A stretch of 64,000 bases of DNA from Brucella sp. 21LCYQ03 (lineage in GTDB: Bacteria; Pseudomonadota; Alphaproteobacteria; Rhizobiales; Rhizobiaceae): positions 186,001 through 250,000 of the forward strand of contig NZ_JAMJWE010000003.1 of the NCBI RefSeq assembly GCF_023554105.1. Direction: 5' to 3'. Positions 55,867 through 64,000 of the stretch are shown one piece after another. The translations under genes were made by a program, and so were the position numbers. Numbering within the stretch: the first letter of the stretch is position 1; every line of letters begins with the position of its first letter. The notes beneath the pieces are model-generated. The model saw only the letters and a program-made list of their open reading frames with translations, was not told where the DNA came from and did not search any database.

Positions 55867-58332
55867 ATGGTAAGGCTTATCGGATATTTCTTTGGAATTG
55901 GAACGGTTCTGGCTCTGATAGTTGCCGGCGGCGTGGCAATGTATATTGGAAATGTTACCAAGGATTTGCCCGATTATGAGGTGCTTGCTAAATACGAGCC
56001 CCCCGTGATGACGCGCGTCCACGCTTCAGATGGTAGCCTTATGGCGGAATATGCGCGTGAACGCCGCATGTATCTGCCTATTCAGGCCGTCCCAAATCGC
56101 GTGAAAGCTGCGTTTATCTCCGCCGAAGATAAGACTTTCTATGAACATCATGGCCTTGATTTCGGTGGCCTCGCCCGCGCGGTTGTAACCAATGTAAAGA
56201 ATATGGGTTCAGGTCGCCGCCCTGTAGGTGCATCGACCATCACGCAGCAGGTCGCTAAGAACTTTCTTCTGTCATCAAATCAGACCTACGACCGCAAGAT
56301 CAAAGAAGCGATTCTTGCGATGCGTATTGAACAAGCTTACTCCAAAGACCGCATTCTTGAGCTTTACCTCAATGAAATTTTCTTTGGTCTCGGCTCATAC
56401 GGTATTGCCAGTGCTGCACTGACCTATTTCGATAAGTCAGTCGGTGAGTTGAGCATAGCGGATGCTGCTTATCTGGCGGCTTTGCCAAAAGGTCCAAATA
56501 ATTATCACCCATTCCGTTACCCCGATCGCGCATTGGAACGCCGCAATTGGGTTATCGATCGTATGGCCGAAAATGGTTACATCACGACACAGGAAGCCGA
56601 TGAAGCCAAAAAGGAACCACTTGGCGTAAAGACACGCACGGCGACACATTACCTTTTTGCATCTGAGTATTTTAGTGAAGAAGTACGCAGACAGATCATT
56701 CAGAAATATGGTGTGGATGCGCTTTATGAAGGCGGCCTCTCTGTCCGCACGACACTAAACCCAACGCTACAGGTTGAAGCGCGCAAGTCTTTGCAGGCAG
56801 CACTTCTTCGTTTTGACGAAGCGCGCGGCTGGCGCGGGCCATTGAAACATGTCGATCTTGGTAGTGACTGGGCAAGTGCTTTTGGCGACATGCAGTCGTT
56901 TGAAGATGTGCCGGAATGGCAACTCGCTGTTGTCCTCAATGTGTCTGCTGCGGGTGCCGATATTGGTCTTCAGCCAGCTATTGAAGGCTCTGGTTCACGT
57001 AGCAAGGTCCGTACACGAGCCTTCATCTCTGCCGATGACATGAAATGGGCGATGCGTGTTACAAATATTGATGGCAAGCGGGGAAGTGCAAAGTCGCCGG
57101 AAGGTGTATTGAAGCCCGGCGACATTATATATGTCTCTAAGGTGGGCGATGGTGATTCGCGTTTCCGCCTGCAGCAGCCACCGAAATTGCAGGGCGCACT
57201 GGTCGCGATGGACCCACATACGGGACGTGTTCTGGCTATGGTTGGCGGATTTTCCTACGGACAGTCTGAGTTTAACCGCGCAACGCAAGCCTATCGTCAG
57301 CCGGGGTCATCGTTCAAGCCAGTTGTTTATGCGGCAGCTCTTGATAATGGCTACACCCCGGCATCCGTTGTTCTTGATGGGCCATTGGAGGTCAATCAGG
57401 GCGGATCGCTCGGCGTGTGGGCGCCTAAGAACTACTCCGGCAAATTCTCAGGTCCGTCAACTCTGCGTTATGGTATCGAACAGTCCCGTAACGTCATGAC
57501 GGTCCGGCTTGCACAGGATATGGGTATGAAGACGGTCGCAGAATATGCTGAGCGTTTCGGCATTTATGACAAGATGATGCCCGTTCTTTCGATGGCCCTT
57601 GGTGCGGGTGAAACGACTGTTCTGCGTATGGTGACTGCATATTCAGTTATTGCCAATGGTGGACAGAGTATCACTCCATCAATGATCGACCGCATTCAGG
57701 ACCGTTATGGCAAAACTGTATTCAAACACGATGCTCGTCAGTGTGAAAATTGCAATGAACAACAATGGTCAAATCAGGACGAGCCGACGCTGATCGATAA
57801 TCGTGATCAGGTACTTGATCCGATGACGGCTTATCAGATCACATCGATGATGGAAGGCGTTGTGCAGCGCGGTACGGCGCAGATCTTGAAGAGTCTTGAT
57901 CGTCCAATCGCAGGTAAGACTGGCACGACCAATGATGAAAAGGATGCTTGGTTCGTAGGCTTTACACCGGATATGGTCGTTGGTGTTTTCATTGGGTATG
58001 ATACGCCTACGCCCCTTGGTCGTGGTGGTACGGGTGGCGGACTGGCTGCTCCGGTATTCAAAGATTTTATGAGCCAGGCCTTGACCGGAACACCGAAAGT
58101 CGACTTCCGCGTACCAGAAGGAATGACGCTGATCGCGATTAATCGTAAGACTGGCATGCGTACCAATCAGGGTGATCCGAACCTGATCATGGAAGCATTT
58201 AAACCCGGAACAGGTCCATCGGATAGTTATTCTGTTATCGGCATGGATCAGTATCGTGAAGGCTCGCCGGTTCAGCCACAATCGCCACAGGCAACGAGAG
58301 CCATCAATTCAGGTTCAGGTGGACTTTACTGA
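55867..58332 (+). CDS. mrcA: penicillin-binding protein 1A (bifunctional)
   Basis: 821 residues. After an N-terminal membrane anchor (IGYFFGIGTVLALIVAGGVAMYIG) come the GT51 transglycosylase domain (AFISAEDKTFYEHHGLDFGG, GASTITQQVAKNFLL, KEAILAMRIEQ) and the transpeptidase with SxxK at Ser481-Lys484 (GSSFKPV), SRN in EQSRNVMTV and KTGTT at Lys684. An OB-like insert lies between them. It polymerises and crosslinks peptidoglycan. It lies between amiC and prfB on one strand. Confidence 0.95.
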   Translation: MVRLIGYFFGIGTVLALIVAGGVAMYIGNVTKDLPDYEVLAKYEPPVMTRVHASDGSLMAEYARERRMYLPIQAVPNRVKAAFISAEDKTFYEHHGLDFGGLARAVVTNVKNMGSGRRPVGASTITQQVAKNFLLSSNQTYDRKIKEAILAMRIEQAYSKDRILELYLNEIFFGLGSYGIASAALTYFDKSVGELSIADAAYLAALPKGPNNYHPFRYPDRALERRNWVIDRMAENGYITTQEADEAKKEPLGVKTRTATHYLFASEYFSEEVRRQIIQKYGVDALYEGGLSVRTTLNPTLQVEARKSLQAALLRFDEARGWRGPLKHVDLGSDWASAFGDMQSFEDVPEWQLAVVLNVSAAGADIGLQPAIEGSGSRSKVRTRAFISADDMKWAMRVTNIDGKRGSAKSPEGVLKPGDIIYVSKVGDGDSRFRLQQPPKLQGALVAMDPHTGRVLAMVGGFSYGQSEFNRATQAYRQPGSSFKPVVYAAALDNGYTPASVVLDGPLEVNQGGSLGVWAPKNYSGKFSGPSTLRYGIEQSRNVMTVRLAQDMGMKTVAEYAERFGIYDKMMPVLSMALGAGETTVLRMVTAYSVIANGGQSITPSMIDRIQDRYGKTVFKHDARQCENCNEQQWSNQDEPTLIDNRDQVLDPMTAYQITSMMEGVVQRGTAQILKSLDRPIAGKTGTTNDEKDAWFVGFTPDMVVGVFIGYDTPTPLGRGGTGGGLAAPVFKDFMSQALTGTPKVDFRVPEGMTLIAINRKTGMRTNQGDPNLIMEAFKPGTGPSDSYSVIGMDQYREGSPVQPQSPQATRAINSGSGGLY

Positions 58333-58338
58333 CCAACA

Positions 58339-58436
58339 GCGCATCCCGAGAAGTGCGAAGCAGTTTTCGGATTAAGATGCGCGTATCAGCAAAGAGATAG
58401 AGCATTTCTAGTATTTTAATCAAAATGGTAAATGCT
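58339..58436. repeat. dispersed palindromic repeat between mrcA and prfB
   Basis: GCGCATC-CCGAGAA pairs with TTTTCGG-GATGCGC (58339-58383), followed by AGCATTT...AAATGCT (58401-58436). The two-part plan and the AAGTG-AAGC-GTTTT core match the elements near 45.9 and 60.2 kb. Confidence 0.7.
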
Positions 58437-58583
58437 GTATCCCCTCTTTACACTGCGCCGCGTGCAAATTATGGTCCGCGGCGCTCGAACCGTTTTTTTG
58501 TTCGAGATCAAGTGTGAAGTCTGCTCATTTCGAGCTTAGATATTCTCCACAAGTTACAGACTTATTGAAGGAACGATTTGCCC

Positions 58584-59712
58584 ATGCGCGCGGAAATCGA
58601 GACGCTGGTTGATGAAATCCAGCAGGCCATAAGCCTGCTGAGGAGGCATCTTTGACTGGGATCAGGCAATCAAACGTCTGGGCTATCTAAATCAGAGAGC
58701 TGAAGATCCGACCCTTTGGAATGATGCACAGGAAGCCCAGAAGCTGATGCGCGAGCGCCAGCAGTTGGAAGATAGCATCAATGGTATCAATGCTCTCAAG
58801 CAGACGCTGAATGATAGTATCGAACTCATCGCCATGGGCGAAGAGGAAGATGATAAGTCCATTATCACGGATGCGGAAAACACCATCCGTGAGTTAAAGC
58901 AGGACGTGGATCGACGTCAGATTGACATGCTGCTTTCGGGCGAAGCCGATGCGAATGACACTTATCTTGAAGTCCATGCTGGCGCAGGCGGTACGGAAAG
59001 TCAGGATTGGGCATCTATGCTTCTGCGTATGTACACGCGCTGGGCCGAGCGCAGTGGACGTAAGGTCGAAGTGATGGAAGTGCATTACGGTGAAGAAGCG
59101 GGCATCAAGTCTGCGACGATCTTGATTAAGGGTCACAATTCTTACGGTATGGCAAAGACGGAGTCAGGCGTTCACCGTCTGGTTCGAATTTCGCCATACG
59201 ATTCGAATGCGCGCCGCCACACATCCTTTGCCAGTATCTGGGTTTACCCTGTTGTCGATGACAATATTGACGTGCAGGTGACCGAAGCCGATGTTCGTAT
59301 CGATACGTATCGCGCGTCAGGTGCCGGTGGTCAGCACGTTAACACGACGGATTCTGCTGTGCGTATTACGCATATCGCCAGTGGCGTTGTTGTGCAGTGT
59401 CAGGCGGAACGTTCGCAGCATAAGAACCGCGAAAAAGCCTGGGCTATGTTGCGCGCTCGCCTTTACGAAGAAGAGCTGAAAAAGCGTGAAGCTGTGGCGG
59501 ATGCAGCCAACGCCAGCAAGACTGACATTGGATGGGGGCATCAGATCCGCTCTTATGTGTTGCAGCCTTATCAGCTTGTGAAGGACTTGCGCACCGGCGT
59601 TGAAAGCACCAATCCGCAGGAAGTTCTCGATGGTGCAGTATCACCATTTATGGAAGCAGCGCTTGCGCACCGCATCCATGGCGGTGCTGAACTCATCGAA
59701 GATATTGATTGA
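58584..59712 (+). CDS. prfB: peptide chain release factor 2, with programmed +1 frameshift
   Basis: Two frames joined: 58584-58652 (23 codons, [23 protein letters not shown]) and 58654-59712, giving 375 residues. The shift site is AGGAGG-CAT-CTT-TGA-C (58641-58656): an internal Shine-Dalgarno 3 bases before CTT and an in-frame TGA followed by C, the classic RF2 autoregulatory slip. RF2 releases peptides at UGA and UAA. GGQ is at residues 248-250 ([18 protein letters not shown]). The stop-recognition tripeptide, SPF in E. coli, reads SPY at 203-205. A terminator follows. Confidence 0.95.
58641..58656 (+). promoter_or_regulatory. prfB programmed frameshift element
   Basis: AGGAGGCATCTTTGAC: when RF2 is scarce, the ribosome pauses at TGA, is held by AGGAGG and slips +1 from CTT to TTT, reading GAC next. 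The layout is the canonical one. Confidence 0.95.
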
Positions 59713-59731
59713 GTGCTCTGAACCCGAAAAT

Positions 59732-59763
59732 AAAAAAACCCAGCCTCGGAGCTGGGTTTTTTA
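59732..59763 (+). terminator. bidirectional terminator after prfB
   Basis: AAAAAACCCAGC pairs with GCTGGGTTTTTT around CTCGGA, between convergent genes. Confidence 0.9.
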
Positions 59764-59767
59764 TTAA

Positions 59768-60088
59768 TCAGGAATCTTTGGATGCCGAGGGAGGCTTGGC
59801 TGTACGTGGTCCGGTAATGATCGGGTCAGTTGCTCTGATCATTAGTGCATCTTTAGGTACAAATACCTCTGACTGAACCGGAATGCCCGGAGGAGCTTCT
59901 GTCGGCATTTCCGGCAGCGGTTGCATAAGGGATGGATTCTTAAGTAAAGCCGCAAGCTTGCCAGGTGAGCTGCTTAGGTTCTGTTGACCTTCAGGAGCTT
60001 TTTCAAACCCTATATAGATGCTGGCTCCAATTCCTACGAACACGGCCAACGTGCTAAGCGCTGTTATGTTTGTAGACTTCTTCATCAT
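59768..60088 (-). CDS. small membrane-anchored protein of unknown function
   Basis: 106 residues. One N-terminal hydrophobic segment (ALSTLAVFVGIGASIYIGF) precedes a Pro/Ser-rich tail (PLPEMPTEAPPGIPVQSEV, PRTAKPPSASKDS). I recognise no family. It looks like a single-pass protein with a periplasmic, probably unstructured tail. It is convergent with prfB across a terminator. The reading frame and codon use look genuine. Confidence 0.6.
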   Translation of the reverse strand: MMKKSTNITALSTLAVFVGIGASIYIGFEKAPEGQQNLSSSPGKLAALLKNPSLMQPLPEMPTEAPPGIPVQSEVFVPKDALMIRATDPIITGPRTAKPPSASKDS

Positions 60089-60173
60089 ATGAGCAGTCTT
60101 TGCATCCTGTATATCTGATTTGATTTTATGCTAGCACAGTTAACAAAACTTATCCGAAGCTTTGGGTGTCAAA

Positions 60174-60211
60174 GCGCATTCCGAGAAGTGTGTAGCGGTT
60201 TTGGAATGCGC
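60174..60211. repeat. dispersed palindromic repeat upstream of the small protein gene
   Basis: GCGCATTCC pairs with GGAATGCGC around a 20-base loop holding GAGAAGTG and AGCGGTTTT, the same core as the 58.3 kb repeat in a shorter form. It ends 15 bases before the bcp stop codon on the other side. Confidence 0.65.
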
Positions 60212-60225
60212 AATAATTTAAGAAA

Positions 60226-60693
60226 TCAAAGCGCACGCACGGCATTAAGCACGGCTTGCGCGTGTCCATCCACCTTTACTTTTTCCCATATTTTAGCAAT
60301 GCGGCCATCGCTATCAATTAAAAAAGTGGTGCGTTCAACGCCCATATATTTACGGCCATACATGCTCTTTTCAAGCCAGACGCCGTAAGCTTCGAGCACA
60401 GTTTTATCTTCATCAGCCGCCAGATCGACGGTCAGTTCGTGTTTTTTACGAAATTTGGCATGTTTTTCGGCGCTATCCGGCGACAGGCCAATAACGCGTG
60501 TTCCAAGCTCGTCAAATTCGGGTTTAAGTTGCGAGAAGGCGATAGCTTCTTTTGTGCAACCTGAAGTATCATCCTTAGGATAGAAATAAAGTACGACTGG
60601 CTTGCCTTTGAGCGATGACAAGCTAATCGTATCTTTGTTGTCGGAAGGCAATGCGAAGTCGGGTGCCTGATCTCCAACCTGGGGACGAGCCAT
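60226..60693 (-). CDS. bcp: thiol peroxidase, Bcp/PrxQ-type peroxiredoxin
   Basis: 155 residues. It reduces peroxides. The peroxidatic cysteine is in FYPKDDTSGCTKEAIAF; the second cysteine found five residues on in E. coli Bcp is missing (Ala-Ile here), so it is a 1-Cys-like variant that would use an external thiol. PDFALPSDNKDTISLSSLKGKPVVLYFYP is the typical start of the fold. It is divergent from the DUF3971 gene, with two dyads between them. Confidence 0.9.
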   Translation of the reverse strand: MARPQVGDQAPDFALPSDNKDTISLSSLKGKPVVLYFYPKDDTSGCTKEAIAFSQLKPEFDELGTRVIGLSPDSAEKHAKFRKKHELTVDLAADEDKTVLEAYGVWLEKSMYGRKYMGVERTTFLIDSDGRIAKIWEKVKVDGHAQAVLNAVRAL

Positions 60694-60820
60694 ATCTAGG
60701 CCTTTCTTTTATGGATAAACATGAAAACTGCCTGTTACACTTGGAGCTATCGCATTTGGACTGGTTTTGCGCAACCATTCAACCATGCGCGATCAAACCG
60801 GGCAGCGCATGTTGTTAAGG

Positions 60821-60837
60821 CATTACATGTTGTAATG
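60821..60837. promoter_or_regulatory. possible operator dyad A
   Basis: CATTACA-TGT-TGTAATG, perfect 7-base arms, in the divergent bcp / DUF3971 region. It shares TTACA/TGTAA half-sites with the dyad at 60875. Confidence 0.35.
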
Positions 60838-60874
60838 GATTGTTTGACGAAGCAAAAAAGTGCAATAAATCATT

Positions 60875-60898
60875 AGGTTACATATATATGTGTAACCT
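60875..60898. promoter_or_regulatory. possible operator dyad B
   Basis: AGGTTACATATA/TATGTGTAACCT, 24 bases with 11 of 12 positions paired. Its TTACA and TGTAA arms match dyad A. It lies 48 bases before the TTG start used for the DUF3971 gene. Confidence 0.4.
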
Positions 60899-60945
60899 GC
60901 GTGTTAAGGGTGCCATGGGCGGGAATTGAGTGTTCGGCTGGAATA

Positions 60946-63900
60946 TTGACAGATAAACCACACAAAATCCGCTTCACGAAGCGTGAGATAAAGAGAATCG
61001 AACGACTTGCGGCGGAAGGTGGCGAGGGCGGAATGCTTGTATCTCCACGGCCTCGACGCTCGTTTTTGCGTTGGTGTTCTCATGCTTTTCTTTCTCTATG
61101 TATCCTGGCTGTTCTTGTTGGAGGCGCGGGGTTTGTCATTCTGCGCGGCGGTGTGAACAGTGATCTTTTACGAGCTGAGGCGCAAAAAAGCTTAAGCCTA
61201 TTGCTTGGAAAAGATGCTTCAGCAACAATTGGCAGTGCTGGCTTATCGCTTGATCAAAACAGTTTGGTCGCGATGGAGGCGCACGATGTTTCGATCGCTG
61301 ATCCGCGACAAGGCCTTGAAATCAAGAATATCAAATCTGTAAGGCTGGGTTTGGCACCGCTGCCATTACTTACTGGTAATGTTCGCGTCGCGGAGCTTGA
61401 AGTTGATGGCGCAGCTTTTGACCTGCCAGAGCAGGAAGGTGCTGGTTTCTGGAAGTCGCTTCCCTATGACAGGCGCGGCTATATTGATTTTGATGCTGTC
61501 TCCGAAGAGCTTTTTTCTGCGATGCGACGAAATCTGGAATTGTTGCAGGATCAAAATACGCAGGCAATTGGACTGCTCAACACAACAATCCGCTTTAAAA
61601 CAGGTGATGAGCAACAAAGCATAGAAGTCCAAAAACTGCGTTTGGTCGAAGATTCCGGAAGTATCTCCGTCAAAGGCACCATCGTTTGGAAAAATAAGAC
61701 GATCGTTATCGATGGAAGTATTGATCGCAAAGGTCATCAGAACGATCTTGACGCATTTCAGATCAAGATCAGCAACTTGCCGATTGATATTGGTTCGCCT
61801 GAGGAAGTTGTTCCTATTATCGACGGAAATCGAGTCAATCCAGCGCATTTTGATCTTAAAGGTAAAGCGAGCCTGTCCTTGTCAGGAAAAGCCGCGAGCG
61901 ACGATAATCCAGAGCGGGTTAGTGCCGAGTTGGCCGTCGATGAAATCAATATGGAACTTGGCCGCGTTTCTGATGTGCGTGGCAATGCATCTCTTCTCAT
62001 AGAGCATTCTGTCGGCAGCGGGAAAATTGAAATCAAGCCATCACGCCTTCAGTTGGGCGGAGTAAATGCTCAGTTTAATGGTGCTTTTGGGCCGGAACCC
62101 GAGGCTGGTAATAGTGTGAGCGGCCCCGATTATCGTTTCGAACTGGTGACAAGTTCAGCAACAAGCAGACCTGCAGAATCGAGCGATCCGCTTTTGTCTT
62201 TTGGCGTAAAGATAGCGGGTCATTTCCTGGCTGATCAGCAGAGACTGCAGTTTTCAAACCTTGATGTGCAAACCAGTACTGGTGAGTTGTATGGACAGGG
62301 TAGTATGGGCTTTGGCCGCGGCTCACCCGAAATGATTTTTTTACTACGCATTCCTGAAATGGCAGTCGCTGATGCCAAACATCTCTGGCCGATTGACGTC
62401 GCTGATGGTGCCCGAGAGTGGGTTCTAAAGAACCTGTTCGGCGGAACCCTAAAGGATAGCCGCATTGATATTTCTCTTGCAGGTGGCCGTTTTAACGGTC
62501 CGGGTTTACCACCGCCTTTGACAGGTGATGAGATTAAGGCCGACTTCAACGTTAGTGAAACGCGGTTTGATGTGATCGGTGAATTGCCTCCAGTTCGTGA
62601 TGTTGATGGCAGCATTTCGGTGCGCGGCGCCCATACAACAATCAAGCTGGCAAAGGGAGTTGCCTATACACCGGACAATCGAAAGGCTTTCGTTTCAGAC
62701 GGAACTTTGATCATACCATGGGGGCCGCAAAGACCAGTTGTTGCAAATCTCGACTTGCTGGTTTCGGGAGAAGCTGCCGCGATTGCTGAAATTGCTGGTA
62801 AAAAGCCGATAGATGTTTTGAAAAATGTGCCTTTTACGCCGGAGGATTTAACCGGTTCTGTAAAAGCACAGGTGAAGGTTGGCTTTGCTGTTTCAAAAGG
62901 TGCGCCTCCCGGAACTCTGACATGGGATGCAGATATTGGCTTCACCGATCTGGCCATTTTAAAGCCGGTGGGAGGCTCCACGGTGAGTGATGCAAATGGC
63001 AGTATTAAGGTGGATCAGTTGGTTGCTGTCATAACTGCCGATGCGAAACTTGATGGTATCCCTGCAAAAATAACGATGACTGAACCGGTAGATCGCTCGG
63101 GCCCTGCGAAAAGAGATCAAAAGATCAAAATTGAACTCGATGATAATGCCCGTAACAAACTGTTGCCCGGCCTCAAAGATCTGTTCACTGGTCCGATTTC
63201 CGTTGAGCTCGGGATGGAGGAAAACGGTAAACGGCATGTATCAGCTGATCTGAATAAGACACAGATCGATCTACCATGGCTTAGCTGGCGTAAGGGTAGT
63301 GGCGTGCCAGCCAAAGCAACCTTTGATTTAACTCAAGCCAATGATAATGCTGGAAAAATTGATATTAATAATCTTGTTTTGACCGGCGATACATTTGGCG
63401 CAAAGGGTGATATTTCTATTTTAAAAGGCGATTTACAATCTGCCGATTTTAGCGACATACGCTTAAACCGCTCAGATAGAATGAATGTAAAAGCTTCAAA
63501 AACCGATGGAAGCTATCGGGTAACTGTTCGTGGATCACAGTTCGATGCCCGCTCAATTATAAAGCAAATATCGGACATTCAAAAAAAGAGCGAAGGTTCT
63601 GGTGGCAAAAGTCCACGCGTTGTAGTGAGTGCAGAAATTGATGAAGTGAGCGGCTTTAATGATGAGAAACTACACAAAGTAGCGGTTTCCTATGAGAGTG
63701 CTGGGAGTAAACTTTCTGGTGTTTCAGTCAATGCGCTCACCTCTTCTGGGCAAGCCTTTGCCGCGACCAACAATGATCAGGGCGACGCCCGATCGGTTTC
63801 TTTACAATCCAATGATGCTGGTGCGGTTCTGCGTTTTTTCGACTTTTACGACAAAATGCGTGGGGGAAAGATTACGGTTGGTTTGGCCGGACAGGGTAAT

Positions 63901-64000
63901 GGACCTCTTACCGGGCAGATTGATGCGCGCAACTTTTCGATTATCAATGAGCCGCGATTGGCAAAAATTGTTTCGAGTTCTCCAAACAGCGGTGGAACAA
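60946..64000 (+). CDS. DUF3971 / AsmA-like envelope protein (partial, runs off the window)
   Basis: An open frame of more than 1000 codons with no stop before the window end. A basic cytoplasmic head (MTDKPHKIRFTKREIKRIER if the TTG at 60946 is used) and one membrane helix (FLSLCILAVLVGGAGFVIL) precede a long periplasmic region of repeating beta-strand segments with the DUF3971/AsmA-like look (AEAQKSLSLLLGKDASATIG, VRVAELEVDGAAFDL). Relatives such as YhdP and TamB bridge the periplasm and move lipids to the outer membrane; that role is inferred. An ATG at 61033 with GAGGGCGGA upstream is an alternative start, and GTGs at 60901 and 60910 are also in frame. Confidence 0.82.
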   Translation, partial: MTDKPHKIRFTKREIKRIERLAAEGGEGGMLVSPRPRRSFLRWCSHAFLSLCILAVLVGGAGFVILRGGVNSDLLRAEAQKSLSLLLGKDASATIGSAGLSLDQNSLVAMEAHDVSIADPRQGLEIKNIKSVRLGLAPLPLLTGNVRVAELEVDGAAFDLPEQEGAGFWKSLPYDRRGYIDFDAVSEELFSAMRRNLELLQDQNTQAIGLLNTTIRFKTGDEQQSIEVQKLRLVEDSGSISVKGTIVWKNKTIVIDGSIDRKGHQNDLDAFQIKISNLPIDIGSPEEVVPIIDGNRVNPAHFDLKGKASLSLSGKAASDDNPERVSAELAVDEINMELGRVSDVRGNASLLIEHSVGSGKIEIKPSRLQLGGVNAQFNGAFGPEPEAGNSVSGPDYRFELVTSSATSRPAESSDPLLSFGVKIAGHFLADQQRLQFSNLDVQTSTGELYGQGSMGFGRGSPEMIFLLRIPEMAVADAKHLWPIDVADGAREWVLKNLFGGTLKDSRIDISLAGGRFNGPGLPPPLTGDEIKADFNVSETRFDVIGELPPVRDVDGSISVRGAHTTIKLAKGVAYTPDNRKAFVSDGTLIIPWGPQRPVVANLDLLVSGEAAAIAEIAGKKPIDVLKNVPFTPEDLTGSVKAQVKVGFAVSKGAPPGTLTWDADIGFTDLAILKPVGGSTVSDANGSIKVDQLVAVITADAKLDGIPAKITMTEPVDRSGPAKRDQKIKIELDDNARNKLLPGLKDLFTGPISVELGMEENGKRHVSADLNKTQIDLPWLSWRKGSGVPAKATFDLTQANDNAGKIDINNLVLTGDTFGAKGDISILKGDLQSADFSDIRLNRSDRMNVKASKTDGSYRVTVRGSQFDARSIIKQISDIQKKSEGSGGKSPRVVVSAEIDEVSGFNDEKLHKVAVSYESAGSKLSGVSVNALTSSGQAFAATNNDQGDARSVSLQSNDAGAVLRFFDFYDKMRGGKITVGLAGQGNGPLTGQIDARNFSIINEPRLAKIVSSSPNSGGT

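Noticed and set aside
58747-59712. A truncated prfB or a frameshifted pseudogene
   Set aside because: The upstream 23 codons and the AGGAGG-CTT-TGA-C site are the normal programmed RF2 frameshift.
1-64000. Prophage, insertion sequence or genomic island
   Set aside because: I found no transposase, integrase, phage structural gene or tRNA-linked duplication. The single tRNA is flanked by core genes, and codon use looks uniform by eye.

Overview
The window is a stretch of alphaproteobacterial (Rhizobiales) chromosome. Protein sequences and gene order closely match the Brucella/Ochrobactrum group (Brucellaceae) as I know it. Examples are the argS-SPOR-nagZ-scpAB-tatABC-serS-surE-pcm-nlpD run, the fused secDF next to two complex I assembly-factor homologues, the aroQ-accB-accC-aat run, rne divergent from amiC-mrcA-prfB, and an ExoR homologue. 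I cannot decide the genus or species from the sequence alone. I see no phage, insertion sequence, CRISPR array or rRNA operon; it reads as core chromosome with dispersed small palindromic repeats.

Layout. 1-4.8 kb: sugar metabolism (galM, a 2-keto-3-deoxygluconate-type kinase), two phosphonate genes (a DUF1045 2H phosphoesterase and phnM) and a HAD phosphatase. 5-10.9 kb: dusA, an aspartic protease/DUF1289/cobS run, divergent cobT, an Lrp regulator, a uracil-DNA glycosylase-like protein and a membrane-anchored nuclease. 11-15.6 kb: exoR, xthA, a DUF533/TerB-like protein, erpA and a dGTPase. 15.6-29.6 kb: a long co-oriented block for translation (argS, serS), envelope (SPOR protein, nagZ, nlpD), chromosome segregation (scpA, scpB), Tat export (tatABC) and repair or stress (surE, pcm). 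29.7-36.2 kb: a DUF815 ATPase, yajC, secDF, an NDUFAF3-like protein, an NDUFAF6-like protein and trmFO.

36.2-36.6 kb holds the most interesting locus. A 48-codon DUF1127 gene, too short for most ORF callers, is followed on the same (minus) strand by four hairpins. Every hairpin presents CCTCCTCCC, an anti-Shine-Dalgarno sequence, in its loop. The last hairpin ends in a T-tract and looks like the terminator. This matches the CcsR / 'cuckoo' RNA architecture known from Rhodobacter and rhizobia.

37-43.8 kb: a DUF2157/GDYXXLXY membrane pair, tRNA-Leu(UAG), tig, gatB, a GNAT protein, an NDUFA12 homologue and a DUF2155 protein. 43.8-50.8 kb: aat, accC, accB and aroQ (a dispersed repeat sits inside the accB-accC gap), a DsbA-like thioredoxin, an M48-TPR protease and an aminotransferase. 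50.9-60.7 kb: rne with a long gene-free upstream region, amiC, mrcA, prfB with its programmed +1 frameshift, a small unknown protein and a 1-Cys peroxiredoxin. The window ends inside a large DUF3971/AsmA-like envelope protein.

Functional themes: several genes converge on the cell envelope. They are the SPOR protein, nagZ, a degenerate-LytM nlpD that could activate an amidase such as amiC, mrcA, the AsmA-like protein, the Tat and Sec machinery, and exoR. Three homologues of mitochondrial complex I assembly or accessory proteins also lie in this window.
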